Source: an uncultured Anderseniella sp. (GTDB lineage Bacteria > Pseudomonadota > Alphaproteobacteria > Rhizobiales > Aestuariivirgaceae). Taken from it: a stretch of DNA of 46,755 nt. A model generated the notes under the pieces. That model saw only the letters and a list, made by a program, of their open reading frames with translations. It was not told the origin of the DNA and searched no databases. Made by a program: the position numbers and the translations under genes. Positions 33,439-42,004 of the stretch are shown here, piece after piece; position 1 is the first letter of the stretch, and each line of letters starts with the position of its first letter. Location: contig CALHUA010000045.1 in assembly GCA_938039915.1 (NCBI GenBank), positions 1 to 46,755 of the forward strand, in the 5' to 3' direction.

Positions 33439-34923
33439 TCAGTGACCAGCGGGCTGCTGTGTTGCATCGGCCGCATCATGGGTGGCAAATCGGCCGACCA
33501 TATTCGCACTTGGCTCATTCATCCCGACAACCTCGACCGAAGTTCCCTCGCGGCGGAACTTCAAGACTGCCTGATCCAGAATTGCAATGGCAGAAATGTC
33601 CCAGAAGTGAGCATCTGACATATCGATAACCACACGGTCCAGCACTTCCTTGAAGTCAAATGCATCGGTGAACAATTCCGTGGAGGCAAAAAACACCTGC
33701 CCGGAGAACCGGTATGTGCGGCAGGCACCGTCGGCAGACAGGGTTGAGGTGACGGTAAACAGGCTTTTGACCTTGCTGGCAAAGAACAGTCCGCTCAGCA
33801 CCACGCCGGCCAGCACCCCTTGCGCCAGGTCATGTGTCCACACAACCACGACCACAGTCACCACCATGACCACGGAGGACTGCCACGGATGGGTTTTCAG
33901 GTTCCGGATGGATTTCCAGCTGAATGTGCCGATCGACACCATGATCATGACCGCAACCAGGGACGGCATCGGAATCTGGCTGACCAGTGGGCCCAGGACA
34001 ACAATCAGAAACAACAGGAAACTGCCGGCCACAAAAGTGGACAACCGGGTGCTGCCACCGGACTTTACGTTGATGACCGACTGGCCGATCATGGCGCATC
34101 CGCCCATGCCACCGAGGAACCCGGTGGCAAAATTGGCGATGCCCTGCCCTTTGCACTCGCGACGCTTGTTGCTTGGCGTATCTGTCAGTTCATCGACAAT
34201 ATGGGCCATCATCATCGATTCCAGCAGTCCGACGATCGCCATGGTCACGGAGTACGGGAAGATGATGCGAAGCGTTTCCAGCGTCAGCGGCACGTCCGGG
34301 ATCAACAGGTACGGAATGCTTGACGGCAGCTGACCCATGTCCCCCACGGTATTGACGCCAAGCCCGCCATAAATCGAGACAACGGTCAACACCACGATAG
34401 CCACCAGGGGCGACGGCACCACCCTGGTCAGACGCGGCAGCAGGTAGATGATGGCAAGCCCTGCCGCCACCATGGCATAGGTCACCCAGGTCACATTGAC
34501 GAGTTGCGGCAACTGGGCAACGAATATCAATATGGCCAGCGCATTGACGAAGCCTGTCACCACTGATGTGGAAACATACTGCATCAAGAGATCAAGCCGC
34601 GCGAACCCGGCAAGCACCTGCAGTACACCCATCAGGATTGTTGCTGCGAACAGGTATTCGACACCGTGGTCGCGGATCAGCGGCACCACCAGCACCGCAA
34701 TTGCCGCCGTGGCCGCAGAGATCATGCCTGGCCGGCCGCCCACCAGCGCTGCGATAACAGCAATGGAAAACGACGCGTACAGGCCGACTTTGGGGTCGAC
34801 GCCGGCAATAATGGAAAACCCGATCGCCTCCGGTATCAGCGCAAGAGCCACAACGATGCCGGCAAGAATATCGCCGCGCGGATTGGATAACCATTCGCGC
34901 TGCAACGTGGCGATTGAGAACAT
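33439..34923 (-). CDS. SulP family inorganic anion transporter with STAS domain
   Basis: A 494-residue inner-membrane protein. The start at 34923 ([12 protein letters not shown]) follows AGG at suitable spacing; a reading from 35031 adds 36 residues of poor character. About 12 hydrophobic segments start with [20 protein letters not shown]. The SulP motifs [26 protein letters not shown] are visible midway. The C-terminal STAS domain occupies roughly residues 395-480 ([33 protein letters not shown]). SulP proteins carry sulfate, bicarbonate or dicarboxylates; the gene has no sulfur-assimilation neighbours. It is paired with a downstream universal stress protein. Confidence 0.94.
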   Translation of the reverse strand: MFSIATLQREWLSNPRGDILAGIVVALALIPEAIGFSIIAGVDPKVGLYASFSIAVIAALVGGRPGMISAATAAIAVLVVPLIRDHGVEYLFAATILMGVLQVLAGFARLDLLMQYVSTSVVTGFVNALAILIFVAQLPQLVNVTWVTYAMVAAGLAIIYLLPRLTRVVPSPLVAIVVLTVVSIYGGLGVNTVGDMGQLPSSIPYLLIPDVPLTLETLRIIFPYSVTMAIVGLLESMMMAHIVDELTDTPSNKRRECKGQGIANFATGFLGGMGGCAMIGQSVINVKSGGSTRLSTFVAGSFLLFLIVVLGPLVSQIPMPSLVAVMIMVSIGTFSWKSIRNLKTHPWQSSVVMVVTVVVVVWTHDLAQGVLAGVVLSGLFFASKVKSLFTVTSTLSADGACRTYRFSGQVFFASTELFTDAFDFKEVLDRVVIDMSDAHFWDISAIAILDQAVLKFRREGTSVEVVGMNEPSANMVGRFATHDAADATQQPAGH

Positions 34924-35071
34924 TAAGCAGACCTGTACAGAAAATGGATGCCATGCCGGCAACGGAGATATGAGACACCGCGCACCGGTATGGGAACTGA
35001 TATTGATTGAGTGAGGCCAGTTAGCGGACAATGCCGGCGCACCGCAAGCGACAACTGGACGCGGGGGCGCA

Positions 35072-35776
35072 TCATTTCAACTTCAGGCAATCCAGATACT
35101 GCACCGTCGCATTGACCCGCCTGCGGATCGTGCGTGCCTGCTTGCGCACTTTCGGACCTGGCTTGCCGGCATTGCGCACCGCCGGATTTGGCAGTGCCGC
35201 AGCCAGTTGCGCGGCATGGACTTTTGTCAATGCCTTGGCAGATTTGCCAAAATGGTATTGAGCGGCGGCTTCAGCTCCGTAAACGCCGGGAGCCCATTCA
35301 GCCGTATTGACATATACCTCTACAATCCGGCGTTTTGACCAGATAAGATCGATCCACAGGGCAAGCGGCAGTTCCAGCGCTTTTCGGACATAGGACCGTG
35401 ACGGCCATAAAAACAGGTTCTTCGCCACCTGCTGGGTAATGGTTGAACCTCCGCGCGATGGTCCGCCTTCGTTTTCCAGCGCTTCCATGGCGACGGTTTG
35501 AAAAACCTCCCAGTCAATGCCCGAGTGTTCACATATGCGGGCGTCCTCGGCGGTAACCACCGAGCGCACCAGGTTTTGAGAGGTATCCGCAAGCGGGCGC
35601 CAGCGATAATCGATGGCATTGCCTTCAAATGTCTTCCACAACATCATGGTCGTCACCGGCGGCGGCACTAGCGCATAGACCGGTGTCAGCAGGTAAGGCA
35701 GCGCCAGCAGGCCAAGCAGTATGTACAACACATAGCGCAGCCTTGAACGTTTTCTGAATTTTATGAAAGGTGCCAT
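35072..35776 (-). CDS. mtgA: Monofunctional biosynthetic peptidoglycan transglycosylase
   Basis: A 234-residue GT51 enzyme that polymerises lipid II glycan strands. A basic N-terminus and one membrane anchor (residues about 14-40) place the catalytic domain in the periplasm. Motifs are present in order: [13 protein letters not shown] with the catalytic Glu, [24 protein letters not shown], and [31 protein letters not shown]. The usual Phe of the first motif (EDxxF) is Ile here. It is divergent from the prenyl synthase gene, 114 bases away; both serve envelope building, since prenyl diphosphates supply the lipid II carrier. Confidence 0.95.
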   Translation of the reverse strand: MAPFIKFRKRSRLRYVLYILLGLLALPYLLTPVYALVPPPVTTMMLWKTFEGNAIDYRWRPLADTSQNLVRSVVTAEDARICEHSGIDWEVFQTVAMEALENEGGPSRGGSTITQQVAKNLFLWPSRSYVRKALELPLALWIDLIWSKRRIVEVYVNTAEWAPGVYGAEAAAQYHFGKSAKALTKVHAAQLAAALPNPAVRNAGKPGPKVRKQARTIRRRVNATVQYLDCLKLK

Positions 35777-35890
35777 CGCTTGCCGGTTGCGCTCTGTTGC
35801 CGCCGGAACTAGAAGATGGCGGTAACAAGATCAATATACCAGCCGGGCGCAAGACGAAACCGGCATTATGACAGGAGCGTGCGAAGCCAA

Positions 35891-36778
35891 ATGACATTCC
35901 AGGCGGCACTGAAGAACACTGCCAATGAAATCGAAGCCATGCTCGATGAGCTTCTGGCAGTGCAGACATCGCGCGCACCGCGGGTCACGGAAGCCATGCG
36001 TTACTCCGCATTGGCACAGGGCAAGCGCCTGCGGCCGTTCTTTGTATCGGAAAGCGCCGGCATACTGGGTGCTGATCACCATCAGGCGCTGCGTGTCGGT
36101 GCCGCGCTTGAATGTATTCACTGTTATTCCCTGGTGCATGATGATCTGCCTGCAATGGACGATGACGACCTGCGCCGCGGCAAGCCCACCTGTCACATTG
36201 CCTATGATGAAGCGACCGCAATACTGGCAGGCGACGGCCTGTTGACGGTAGCGTTTGAGATTGTTGCCGACCCGGCCACCCATGCAGATGGTTCGGTTCG
36301 CGCCGAGCTGGCCCTCGAGCTTGCACGTGCAGCAGGCCACAACGGCATGGTCGGCGGCCAGATGCTTGATCTTGCCGCGGAAGAAAAGCATTCCCATGAC
36401 CTTGATGAGATAATCGCCATCCAAAGCCTGAAGACCGGAGAATTGTTCCGGTTTTCGCTGGAAGGCGGTGCCATTCTCGCCCAGGCCGGTGCTGACGACA
36501 GAACCGCGATGCGAACCTTCGCCGACAAGGTCGGCCTGGCTTTCCAGATTGCCGACGATATTCTTGACGTGGAAAGCTCTCCGGAACAGTTGGGCAAGGC
36601 AACCCAGAAGGACGCCGACGCCGGCAAGGCAACTTTCATCGACCTGTTTGGCCTTGATGGTGCCAGACAGAAGGCGAGCGCTCTGGCTGACGAGGCATGT
36701 GATCTGCTGGCACCTTATGGTGACAAGGCGGCCACCCTGCGCGAAGCCGCCCGCTTCATAGTCGAGCGCAAGAGCTGA
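35891..36778 (+). CDS. ispA: Farnesyl diphosphate synthase-type polyprenyl synthetase
   Basis: A 295-residue trans-prenyltransferase joining isopentenyl diphosphate to allylic diphosphates. The start at 35891 (MTFQAALKN) matches relatives; the 25 codons before it look noncoding. The first aspartate-rich motif is HDDLPAMDDDDLRRG, preceded by ECIHCYSLV, which closely matches E. coli IspA and predicts the C15 product. The second motif is QIADDILDVESS. NGMVGGQMLDL and KTGELFRFSLEGGAILA are also conserved. ispG lies about 0.5 kb downstream in the opposite orientation, so two isoprenoid genes cluster here. Confidence 0.9.
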   Translation: MTFQAALKNTANEIEAMLDELLAVQTSRAPRVTEAMRYSALAQGKRLRPFFVSESAGILGADHHQALRVGAALECIHCYSLVHDDLPAMDDDDLRRGKPTCHIAYDEATAILAGDGLLTVAFEIVADPATHADGSVRAELALELARAAGHNGMVGGQMLDLAAEEKHSHDLDEIIAIQSLKTGELFRFSLEGGAILAQAGADDRTAMRTFADKVGLAFQIADDILDVESSPEQLGKATQKDADAGKATFIDLFGLDGARQKASALADEACDLLAPYGDKAATLREAARFIVERKS

Positions 36779-36935
36779 CCATCTGATCCTGAAGTCGTTC
36801 TTTCTTGAATAGAATCGTCATGTGAGATTCTGCACATCGCCATGATGGGCCGTGTGCGAGTGTCATTGTCATCGAGAGGGCACGTCAGGGCCCACAAAGG
36901 ACAAACACAAGCAAAAGAAACGAAGGAACAGACCA

Positions 36936-37145
36936 ATGAAGTCCCTCCTCATCGCAGCAATCATCGCATCAGGTTTTGCCACCGTTGGTACAGTCACTGC
37001 AAACGCAGGCGGCGGAAACAAGAGTTACGCTTACCAGTATTGCCACTATTACAAGGCTCGCGCACTGGGTGCACACAGCCTCGAACGCAAGGACTTCATG
37101 TGGGCAAAATACCGCGCATGCCTGCGCGAATACGGCGCCTACTAG
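36936..37145 (+). CDS. Small secreted Tyr-rich protein, unknown function
   Basis: A 69-residue protein. AAGGA lies eight bases before the ATG at 36936; a longer frame from 36852 is discarded. Residues 1-24 form a clear Sec signal peptide (MKSLLIAAIIASGF...TANAG). The mature part of about 45 residues has two cysteines (C36, C62) that could form one disulfide, eight tyrosines, a Trp and several basic residues (YAYQYCHYYKARA, WAKYRACLREYGAY). I do not recognise the family. It stands between ispA and the convergent ispG gene and has its own space for a promoter. Confidence 0.75.
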   Translation: MKSLLIAAIIASGFATVGTVTANAGGGNKSYAYQYCHYYKARALGAHSLERKDFMWAKYRACLREYGAY

Positions 37146-37189
37146 GCACCGTTTACACCGAACATCGAATAGTTCCGGGACGGCTGGAG

Positions 37190-37239
37190 CTAGAGCGGGG
37201 TGAGAAAAGCGAACATATGGCTTCGCGCTCATCCCGTTC
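37190..37239. repeat. CTAG-started palindromic repeat, copy 3 (diverged)
   Basis: CTAGAG is followed by CGGGGTGAG (37196-37204), which pairs with CTCATCCCG (37228-37236, one G-U pair). An inner GCGAA/TTCGC stem is nested inside. The layout is like copies 1 and 2, though the sequence differs. It lies between the 3' ends of two convergent genes (small secreted protein and ispG), a typical place for a bidirectional terminator. Similar GAGCGGGATGAG palindromes are frequent in rhizobial genomes. Confidence 0.55.
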
Positions 37240-37310
37240 AACGCATCTGGGGGCATGAACCAATGCGATTGGGCCCATTGGCACCTGCCAACGGTCCAAA
37301 CGGCAGAGGA

Positions 37311-38561
37311 TCACTCTGCAGCCTGATTGGCACCCCCACCCCACTTGGTCACAACATAATTATCAACGATCTGCTTGAACTGGTCGCCAATGTCTTCACC
37401 GCGCAGGGTTTTGACTTTCTTGCCGTCAATATAGACGGGTGCAGCCGGCACTTCGCCGGTACCGGGCAGTGAAATGCCGATATGGGCATGTTTGGACTCT
37501 CCCGGCCCATTCACGATGCACCCCATGACCGCGACCTGAAGCTCCTCAAAGCCCGGATAGGCTTTCTTCCACTCCGGTTGCTGGGCGCGCAGATAGCCCT
37601 GGATATCCTGGGCCAGATGCTGGAATACCGTCGATGTGGTGCGGCCACAGCCAGGACATGCGATAACCATCGGTGTAAAATTGCGAATGCCCATGGTCTG
37701 CAGGATTTCCTGCGCCACGATAACCTCCTTGGAGCGATCGCCGCCGGGATCCGGTGTCAGGGAAATGCGGATGGTGTCGCCAAGGCCTTCCTGCAGCAAG
37801 ACGCCAAGGCCGGCTGCGGACGCCACAATGCCCTTGGATCCCATGCCGGCTTCGGTCAGTCCCAGATGCAATGCATAGTCGCTGCGTGCTGAAATCTGAC
37901 GATAACACGCGATCAGGTCCTGCACTTCCGACACTTTCACCGAGATGACAATCTTGTTGCGTGGCAGGCCTATTTCTTCGGCGCGCGCGGCAGACTGCAG
38001 ACCGGACTCCACCATGGTGTCGTGCATTACAAGGCGCACATCCCTGGGTTCTGCCAACTTGGCGTTTTCGTCCATGTACTTTGCCAGCATGGCCTGGTCC
38101 AGCGATCCCCAGTTCACGCCGATCCGGACCGGTTTGTTGAACTCGATGGCCCGTTCGATCATCATCGAATAATTGCGGTCCTGCTTTTCCTTGAACCCGA
38201 CATTGCCCGGATTGATGCGGTATTTGCCAAGCGCTTCGGCACAGGCGGGATGGTCGCGCAGCAAGGTATGGCCGATATAGTGGAAGTCACCGATCAGCGG
38301 CGTGTCGACGCCCATCTGATCGAGCCGGTCCCGGATGTGCGGCACCGCCTTGGCGGCTTCTTCCTTGTCGACAGTGATCCTCACCAGCTCCGACCCCGCG
38401 CGGGCAAGCGCTGCAACCTGTTGGGCAGTGCCTTCGATATCCGCCGTATCGGTATTGGTCATCGATTGAACAACGACCGGCGCACCGCCACCGATCTGAA
38501 TCTTCTCGCCAACCTTCACACCAACAGACTTGCGGCGCGGCTGAACGGCCGAATAGGCCAT
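37311..38561 (-). CDS. ispG: 4-hydroxy-3-methylbut-2-en-1-yl diphosphate synthase (flavodoxin/ferredoxin)
   Basis: A 416-residue [4Fe-4S] enzyme of the methylerythritol phosphate pathway, converting MEcPP to HMBPP. The start at 38561 ([11 protein letters not shown]) has GGAG eight bases upstream. The TIM-barrel half includes [27 protein letters not shown] and [10 protein letters not shown]. The cluster-binding half includes [12 protein letters not shown] and [18 protein letters not shown] with the ligand cysteines. It is full length and intact. It is divergent from the racemase-fold gene at 38721 and convergent with the small secreted protein gene. Confidence 0.97.
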   Translation of the reverse strand: MAYSAVQPRRKSVGVKVGEKIQIGGGAPVVVQSMTNTDTADIEGTAQQVAALARAGSELVRITVDKEEAAKAVPHIRDRLDQMGVDTPLIGDFHYIGHTLLRDHPACAEALGKYRINPGNVGFKEKQDRNYSMMIERAIEFNKPVRIGVNWGSLDQAMLAKYMDENAKLAEPRDVRLVMHDTMVESGLQSAARAEEIGLPRNKIVISVKVSEVQDLIACYRQISARSDYALHLGLTEAGMGSKGIVASAAGLGVLLQEGLGDTIRISLTPDPGGDRSKEVIVAQEILQTMGIRNFTPMVIACPGCGRTTSTVFQHLAQDIQGYLRAQQPEWKKAYPGFEELQVAVMGCIVNGPGESKHAHIGISLPGTGEVPAAPVYIDGKKVKTLRGEDIGDQFKQIVDNYVVTKWGGGANQAAE

Positions 38562-38720
38562 GGGCTCAACTCCTGAATTGGATAAAATACTTTGTCCGCC
38601 TGTTATTTGCATGGGTTGACCTGCAATTTCAAGCGGCGCATGGGCGCAGTGTCGGCTAATGATGGAAACTGTGCCGGTATATGGTAATCTGGCGACCCGT
38701 CAGGTTCAGGAGTGAATATC

Positions 38721-39512
38721 ATGGACAAAAAGGTTTCGGATGGACAGCAGAGCATGAAGCTGATCGAAAACCTGCCCTTTGAAACCGATAACGGCATTGC
38801 CGGGCGTGGTCGCGTCGGCCTGATAGTTTTGGCCAGTGACTACACCATTGAGTATGAATGGCGGCAGATATTTGATCAATTGCCCGGGCTGGCTTTGTAC
38901 CAGAGCCGGATTTTCAACGACGACCAGGTGACGCCGGAGACATTGCGCGCAATGGAGCCGCGCATACGCGATTGTGCCGATGTGTTTCTGCCCGGCGCGA
39001 CCATGGATGTCATTGCCTATGGCTGTACGTCCGCCTCGATGGCAATCGGTGAGGACAAAGTATTCCAGCGCATCCATGAGGCGCGTCCCGGGGTTGCCTG
39101 CACAACCCCGATAACAGCCGCATTTGCAGCATTCGACGCCTTCAAGGCCAGCAGGATCGGCGTATTGACGCCATATCGCGCGGATGTAAACCGGATTGTT
39201 GCCGACTATATCCGGGCACGGGGTTTCGAAGTTCCCGTATTCGGTTCGTTCAACGAAGAATCTGACGCAGTGGTCGCAAGTATTTCTCCAAAATCCATTC
39301 GCAATGGGGTAAAACGTATACTGACAGAATCAGACGTCGATGCTATCTTTGTGTCCTGTACGTCTGTCAGACTTGTTGAAGAGGCAGCCGATATCGAACG
39401 CGAAACAGGGGTTCCGATTACGTCCAGCAACCATGCCATGGCATGGCATGCAGCACGGCTGGCAGGCGTAACTGACAAGCTGCCACAGCTGGGCAGGTTG
39501 TTCGCTCTGTAG
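38721..39512 (+). CDS. Asp/Glu racemase-superfamily enzyme (maleate isomerase/EutA-like)
   Basis: A 263-residue protein of the aspartate racemase/arylmalonate decarboxylase superfamily. AGGAG lies eight bases before the ATG at 38721; a GTG at 38712 falls inside that site. Both catalytic cysteines are present: Cys102 in IAYGCTSAS and Cys213 in IFVSCTSVR. Two cysteines argue for an isomerase or racemase (maleate isomerase, EutA-type) rather than an arylmalonate decarboxylase, which keeps only one. RVGLIVLASDYTIEYEWRQI at the N-terminus is typical of this branch. It is a single-gene unit, so the substrate cannot be inferred from neighbours. Confidence 0.88.
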   Translation: MDKKVSDGQQSMKLIENLPFETDNGIAGRGRVGLIVLASDYTIEYEWRQIFDQLPGLALYQSRIFNDDQVTPETLRAMEPRIRDCADVFLPGATMDVIAYGCTSASMAIGEDKVFQRIHEARPGVACTTPITAAFAAFDAFKASRIGVLTPYRADVNRIVADYIRARGFEVPVFGSFNEESDAVVASISPKSIRNGVKRILTESDVDAIFVSCTSVRLVEEAADIERETGVPITSSNHAMAWHAARLAGVTDKLPQLGRLFAL

Positions 39513-39667
39513 GACTCCAACCGGTACCGGCAGGTTTATCCACGGCGAAAAGGCTGGACGTTCATTTATTATTGCAAAACAACAGTGCACGTGCTTTTTC
39601 AGGCGTATGCAGAACATCACGTAAGGTCACCCTGCCTTTGCTTGATAGATATTGACGGGAAGGCAAG

Positions 39668-40162
39668 TTGTCAGGACCAAGCCGACAAAGACGAGCGAGT
39701 AAAAAGAGACGCATTCGGCAACTCATGGACTCCATGTACCGGTTGGATGCGATCTATCCCGAATTGCGCGAGAACGACAATGCGTTTGCGTCACTGATCG
39801 CGATTGTCTGGCTGTTTCAAGACGACAAGCGCATCCATCCCGCCGATTCCAGACTGCTCAGGCGCCTTTACGATCCCTATATCAAGCTGCGTGGCGACGA
39901 TATTCTGTTCATCAGTGAGAGACTGACCCTGACCCCGATGGATCAGGACCATATCAGATGGCTGGCGTCGTTTTTGACAACCAGCATCACGCGTGAACGC
40001 AGGACCGGGTTTATCCGGAAAATGTGGGCCATCGCCTATTCTGATAACGACCTGCACGAGGCTGAGCTGGACGTGATCCGCAAGGCATCACACATATTCG
40101 CCCTGACGGATCGCGAGGCCGACCAGCTTCACCGGGAAGGCAAGGCTATGGCCGGCCGCTAG
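39668..40162 (+). CDS. TerB-like (tellurite resistance/DjlA N-terminal type) protein
   Basis: A 164-residue helical protein. A TTG start at 39668 is preferred because GGGAAGG lies four bases upstream; an ATG at 39725 (MDSMYRLDA) is the alternative, without a ribosome site. The N-terminus is strongly basic. The C-terminal half, with MWAIAYSDNDLHEAELDVIRK and IFALTDREAD, matches the TerB repeat, whose acidic residues can bind metal. The first half (LIAIVWLFQDDKRIHPADSRLL) looks like a weaker second copy. Its TAG stop lies inside the left CTAG of a palindromic repeat. Function unknown. Confidence 0.75.
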   Translation: MSGPSRQRRASKKRRIRQLMDSMYRLDAIYPELRENDNAFASLIAIVWLFQDDKRIHPADSRLLRRLYDPYIKLRGDDILFISERLTLTPMDQDHIRWLASFLTTSITRERRTGFIRKMWAIAYSDNDLHEAELDVIRKASHIFALTDREADQLHREGKAMAGR

Positions 40163-40201
40163 ATCAGGTTTATCGGTTCAATTGAACCCATGTCGTTCTA
40201 G
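40159..40201. repeat. CTAG-bounded palindromic repeat, copy 2, supplying both flanking stop codons
   Basis: CTAGATCAGG starts the element and TTCTAG ends it. The centre GGTTCAATTGAACC (40175-40188) is a perfect 14-base palindrome. The left TAG (40160-40162) is the stop of the TerB-like gene. The right CTA (40198-40200) is the TAG stop of the minus-strand TRAP permease. Copy 1 at 32465-32515 has the same frame with a different but still self-complementary core. Confidence 0.7.
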
Positions 40202-41988
40202 AACCAGAGCGTCGGGCCAAACATGACAGCCAGCCCGGCCAGACACAACACCGTCCTGAGCACAACTGGCAGTTCCCGAACGATCAGGCCCCTGCTGATC
40301 AGGTACAGCGCAAAGGCAATCCGGACAAATGCCAGCAGGGCCGGCCAAAGGCTTTGAGACGGCTCGATAAGCGCCATGTCGGCGATCATCGCAAGCGGGA
40401 TCAGGTAGAGCCCGACACCCAGCGCCATGGCATGGCCGGCCACCTTCAGCCAGGGCGCTCCGACCATCCCGGCAGCGATGAAAACCGTGCCGCATACCGG
40501 CGGTGTGATGGTTGACAACAGCGCATACCAGAACACGAACAGATGCGCTGCCAGGAGCGGTACACCGAGTTGCTGCAAAGCCGGCCCAGCCACGGAGATA
40601 CAGATCACATAAGCGGCGGTCGTCGGCACCTCCATCCCGAGTATCAGGCAGGCAAGTGCGGTCAGCAGCAGGGCTGCCGGCAACCAGCCACCCGACAGAT
40701 CGACAATCAGCGAGGTAATCTTGACACCCAGACCCGTCTGCCCGAGCACACCGACAATCAGGCTGGCGCACAGGATGATCGACGCAATCAGCGCAATCTG
40801 GCGGCCGCTGGTTTCAATGGAGGTGGAAAAGCGCTCGACAATCTGCTCTTTCCCGGCAACTCCCTGGCTTGTGAACAGCAGCAGGACAGCAGCAGAAAGA
40901 ATAGCAAGGGCGGCGGCAAACTGGGCCGTGTAGCCGCCATGGAACAGGCGTTCCATCAGCACGGCAAACGGCACCAGGAAAAATCCGCCGGTGATCAGCA
41001 GTGTCCTGACCGGAATACGTGCTTCATCGCCCATGCCTTTCAGGTCATATCGTTTGGCAAAACCGTCGACGCCAAACCAGACGGCGCAAAAGAACAACAC
41101 CGCCGGCAGGATCGCTGCCGCCATGATGGCCGTATAGGGTGTCGATGTCAGTTCCACCATCACGAACGCACCGGCCCCCATCAGGGGCGGCATAATCTGC
41201 CCGCCGCTGGAGGCGACCGCTTCCACCGAGCCGGCAAATGCCGGCGGATACCCCAGCCTCTTCATGGCCGGCAGCGTGAACGACCCGGTTGACGCCACAT
41301 TCGCGGATGCCGAGCCTGAAATGGATCCGAACAGCGCCGAGGCCAGAACCGAGACCTTGGCGGCGCCTGCCTTGAGCCTGCCGGCACTGGCGAGCGCCAG
41401 GTTCATGAAACCCTGGCCAGCCTCACCGGCATTCAGCACCGCGCCGAATATGACGAAGACGGCAACCACGGACACCGACACACCGGTCAGCTGTCCCCAC
41501 AGGCCGCCTTCGGCAATCACCAGCGTGCCCAGAAAGCTGTCCACGGGCAGGCCCGGATGCCCCAGTTCGCCCGGCACATGATTACCAAAAAGGCCATAGA
41601 TCAGGGCCACCGCCGCCACGCACGGCAGCGGCCAGCCAATGGCGCGGCGTGCCATTTCCAGAACGCAGATAATGATGACGGCGCTGGCCACCAATTGACC
41701 CTGGCCTGCCAGCGAGCCGTACTGATCCGACAGGGCCGCTTCATTGAGCGCAATCCACAGGCACACCGCGATGGCAGCCAGCCCGAGGCACCAGCCGATG
41801 ACCGTTTCAACCCGCCCGCGCCCGGCAACCAGCATGATCCACGGCACAGCCAGCGCCATGTGCAGCGGGCGCGATACCAGGTTGGGTATCAGGCCGGAGA
41901 AGATCAGCCACAGGTGAAACGCAATGCTCGCCGCCCCGAGAACCAGCCATACTGGTCTGATCGCCGGGGCAGCTTGTGGTTTTTCCAT
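40198..41988 (-). CDS. TRAP transporter fused permease (4TM/12TM, TAXI-associated)
   Basis: A 596-residue polytopic membrane protein with a DctQ-like N-terminal part (residues about 1-150) fused to a DctM-like part. DctM signatures include FGSISGSASANVASTGSFTLPAMKRLGYPP, SSGGQIMPPLMGAGAFVMVE and LILGMEVPTTAAYVICISVAGP. The final pore segment contains TPPVCGTVFIAAGM. It is the membrane subunit for the TAXI protein encoded 16 bases upstream. It differs clearly in sequence from the fused permease at 1-1323, so the two systems probably carry different substrates. Its stop is part of a palindromic repeat. Confidence 0.95.
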   Translation of the reverse strand: MEKPQAAPAIRPVWLVLGAASIAFHLWLIFSGLIPNLVSRPLHMALAVPWIMLVAGRGRVETVIGWCLGLAAIAVCLWIALNEAALSDQYGSLAGQGQLVASAVIIICVLEMARRAIGWPLPCVAAVALIYGLFGNHVPGELGHPGLPVDSFLGTLVIAEGGLWGQLTGVSVSVVAVFVIFGAVLNAGEAGQGFMNLALASAGRLKAGAAKVSVLASALFGSISGSASANVASTGSFTLPAMKRLGYPPAFAGSVEAVASSGGQIMPPLMGAGAFVMVELTSTPYTAIMAAAILPAVLFFCAVWFGVDGFAKRYDLKGMGDEARIPVRTLLITGGFFLVPFAVLMERLFHGGYTAQFAAALAILSAAVLLLFTSQGVAGKEQIVERFSTSIETSGRQIALIASIILCASLIVGVLGQTGLGVKITSLIVDLSGGWLPAALLLTALACLILGMEVPTTAAYVICISVAGPALQQLGVPLLAAHLFVFWYALLSTITPPVCGTVFIAAGMVGAPWLKVAGHAMALGVGLYLIPLAMIADMALIEPSQSLWPALLAFVRIAFALYLISRGLIVRELPVVLRTVLCLAGLAVMFGPTLWF

Positions 41989-42004
41989 GTGAGGTGTCTA
42001 GCGC

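Noticed and set aside
38721-39512. Arylmalonate decarboxylase as part of malonate metabolism
   Set aside because: Both family cysteines are present, which is the racemase/isomerase pattern, and the gene is far from the malonate operon.
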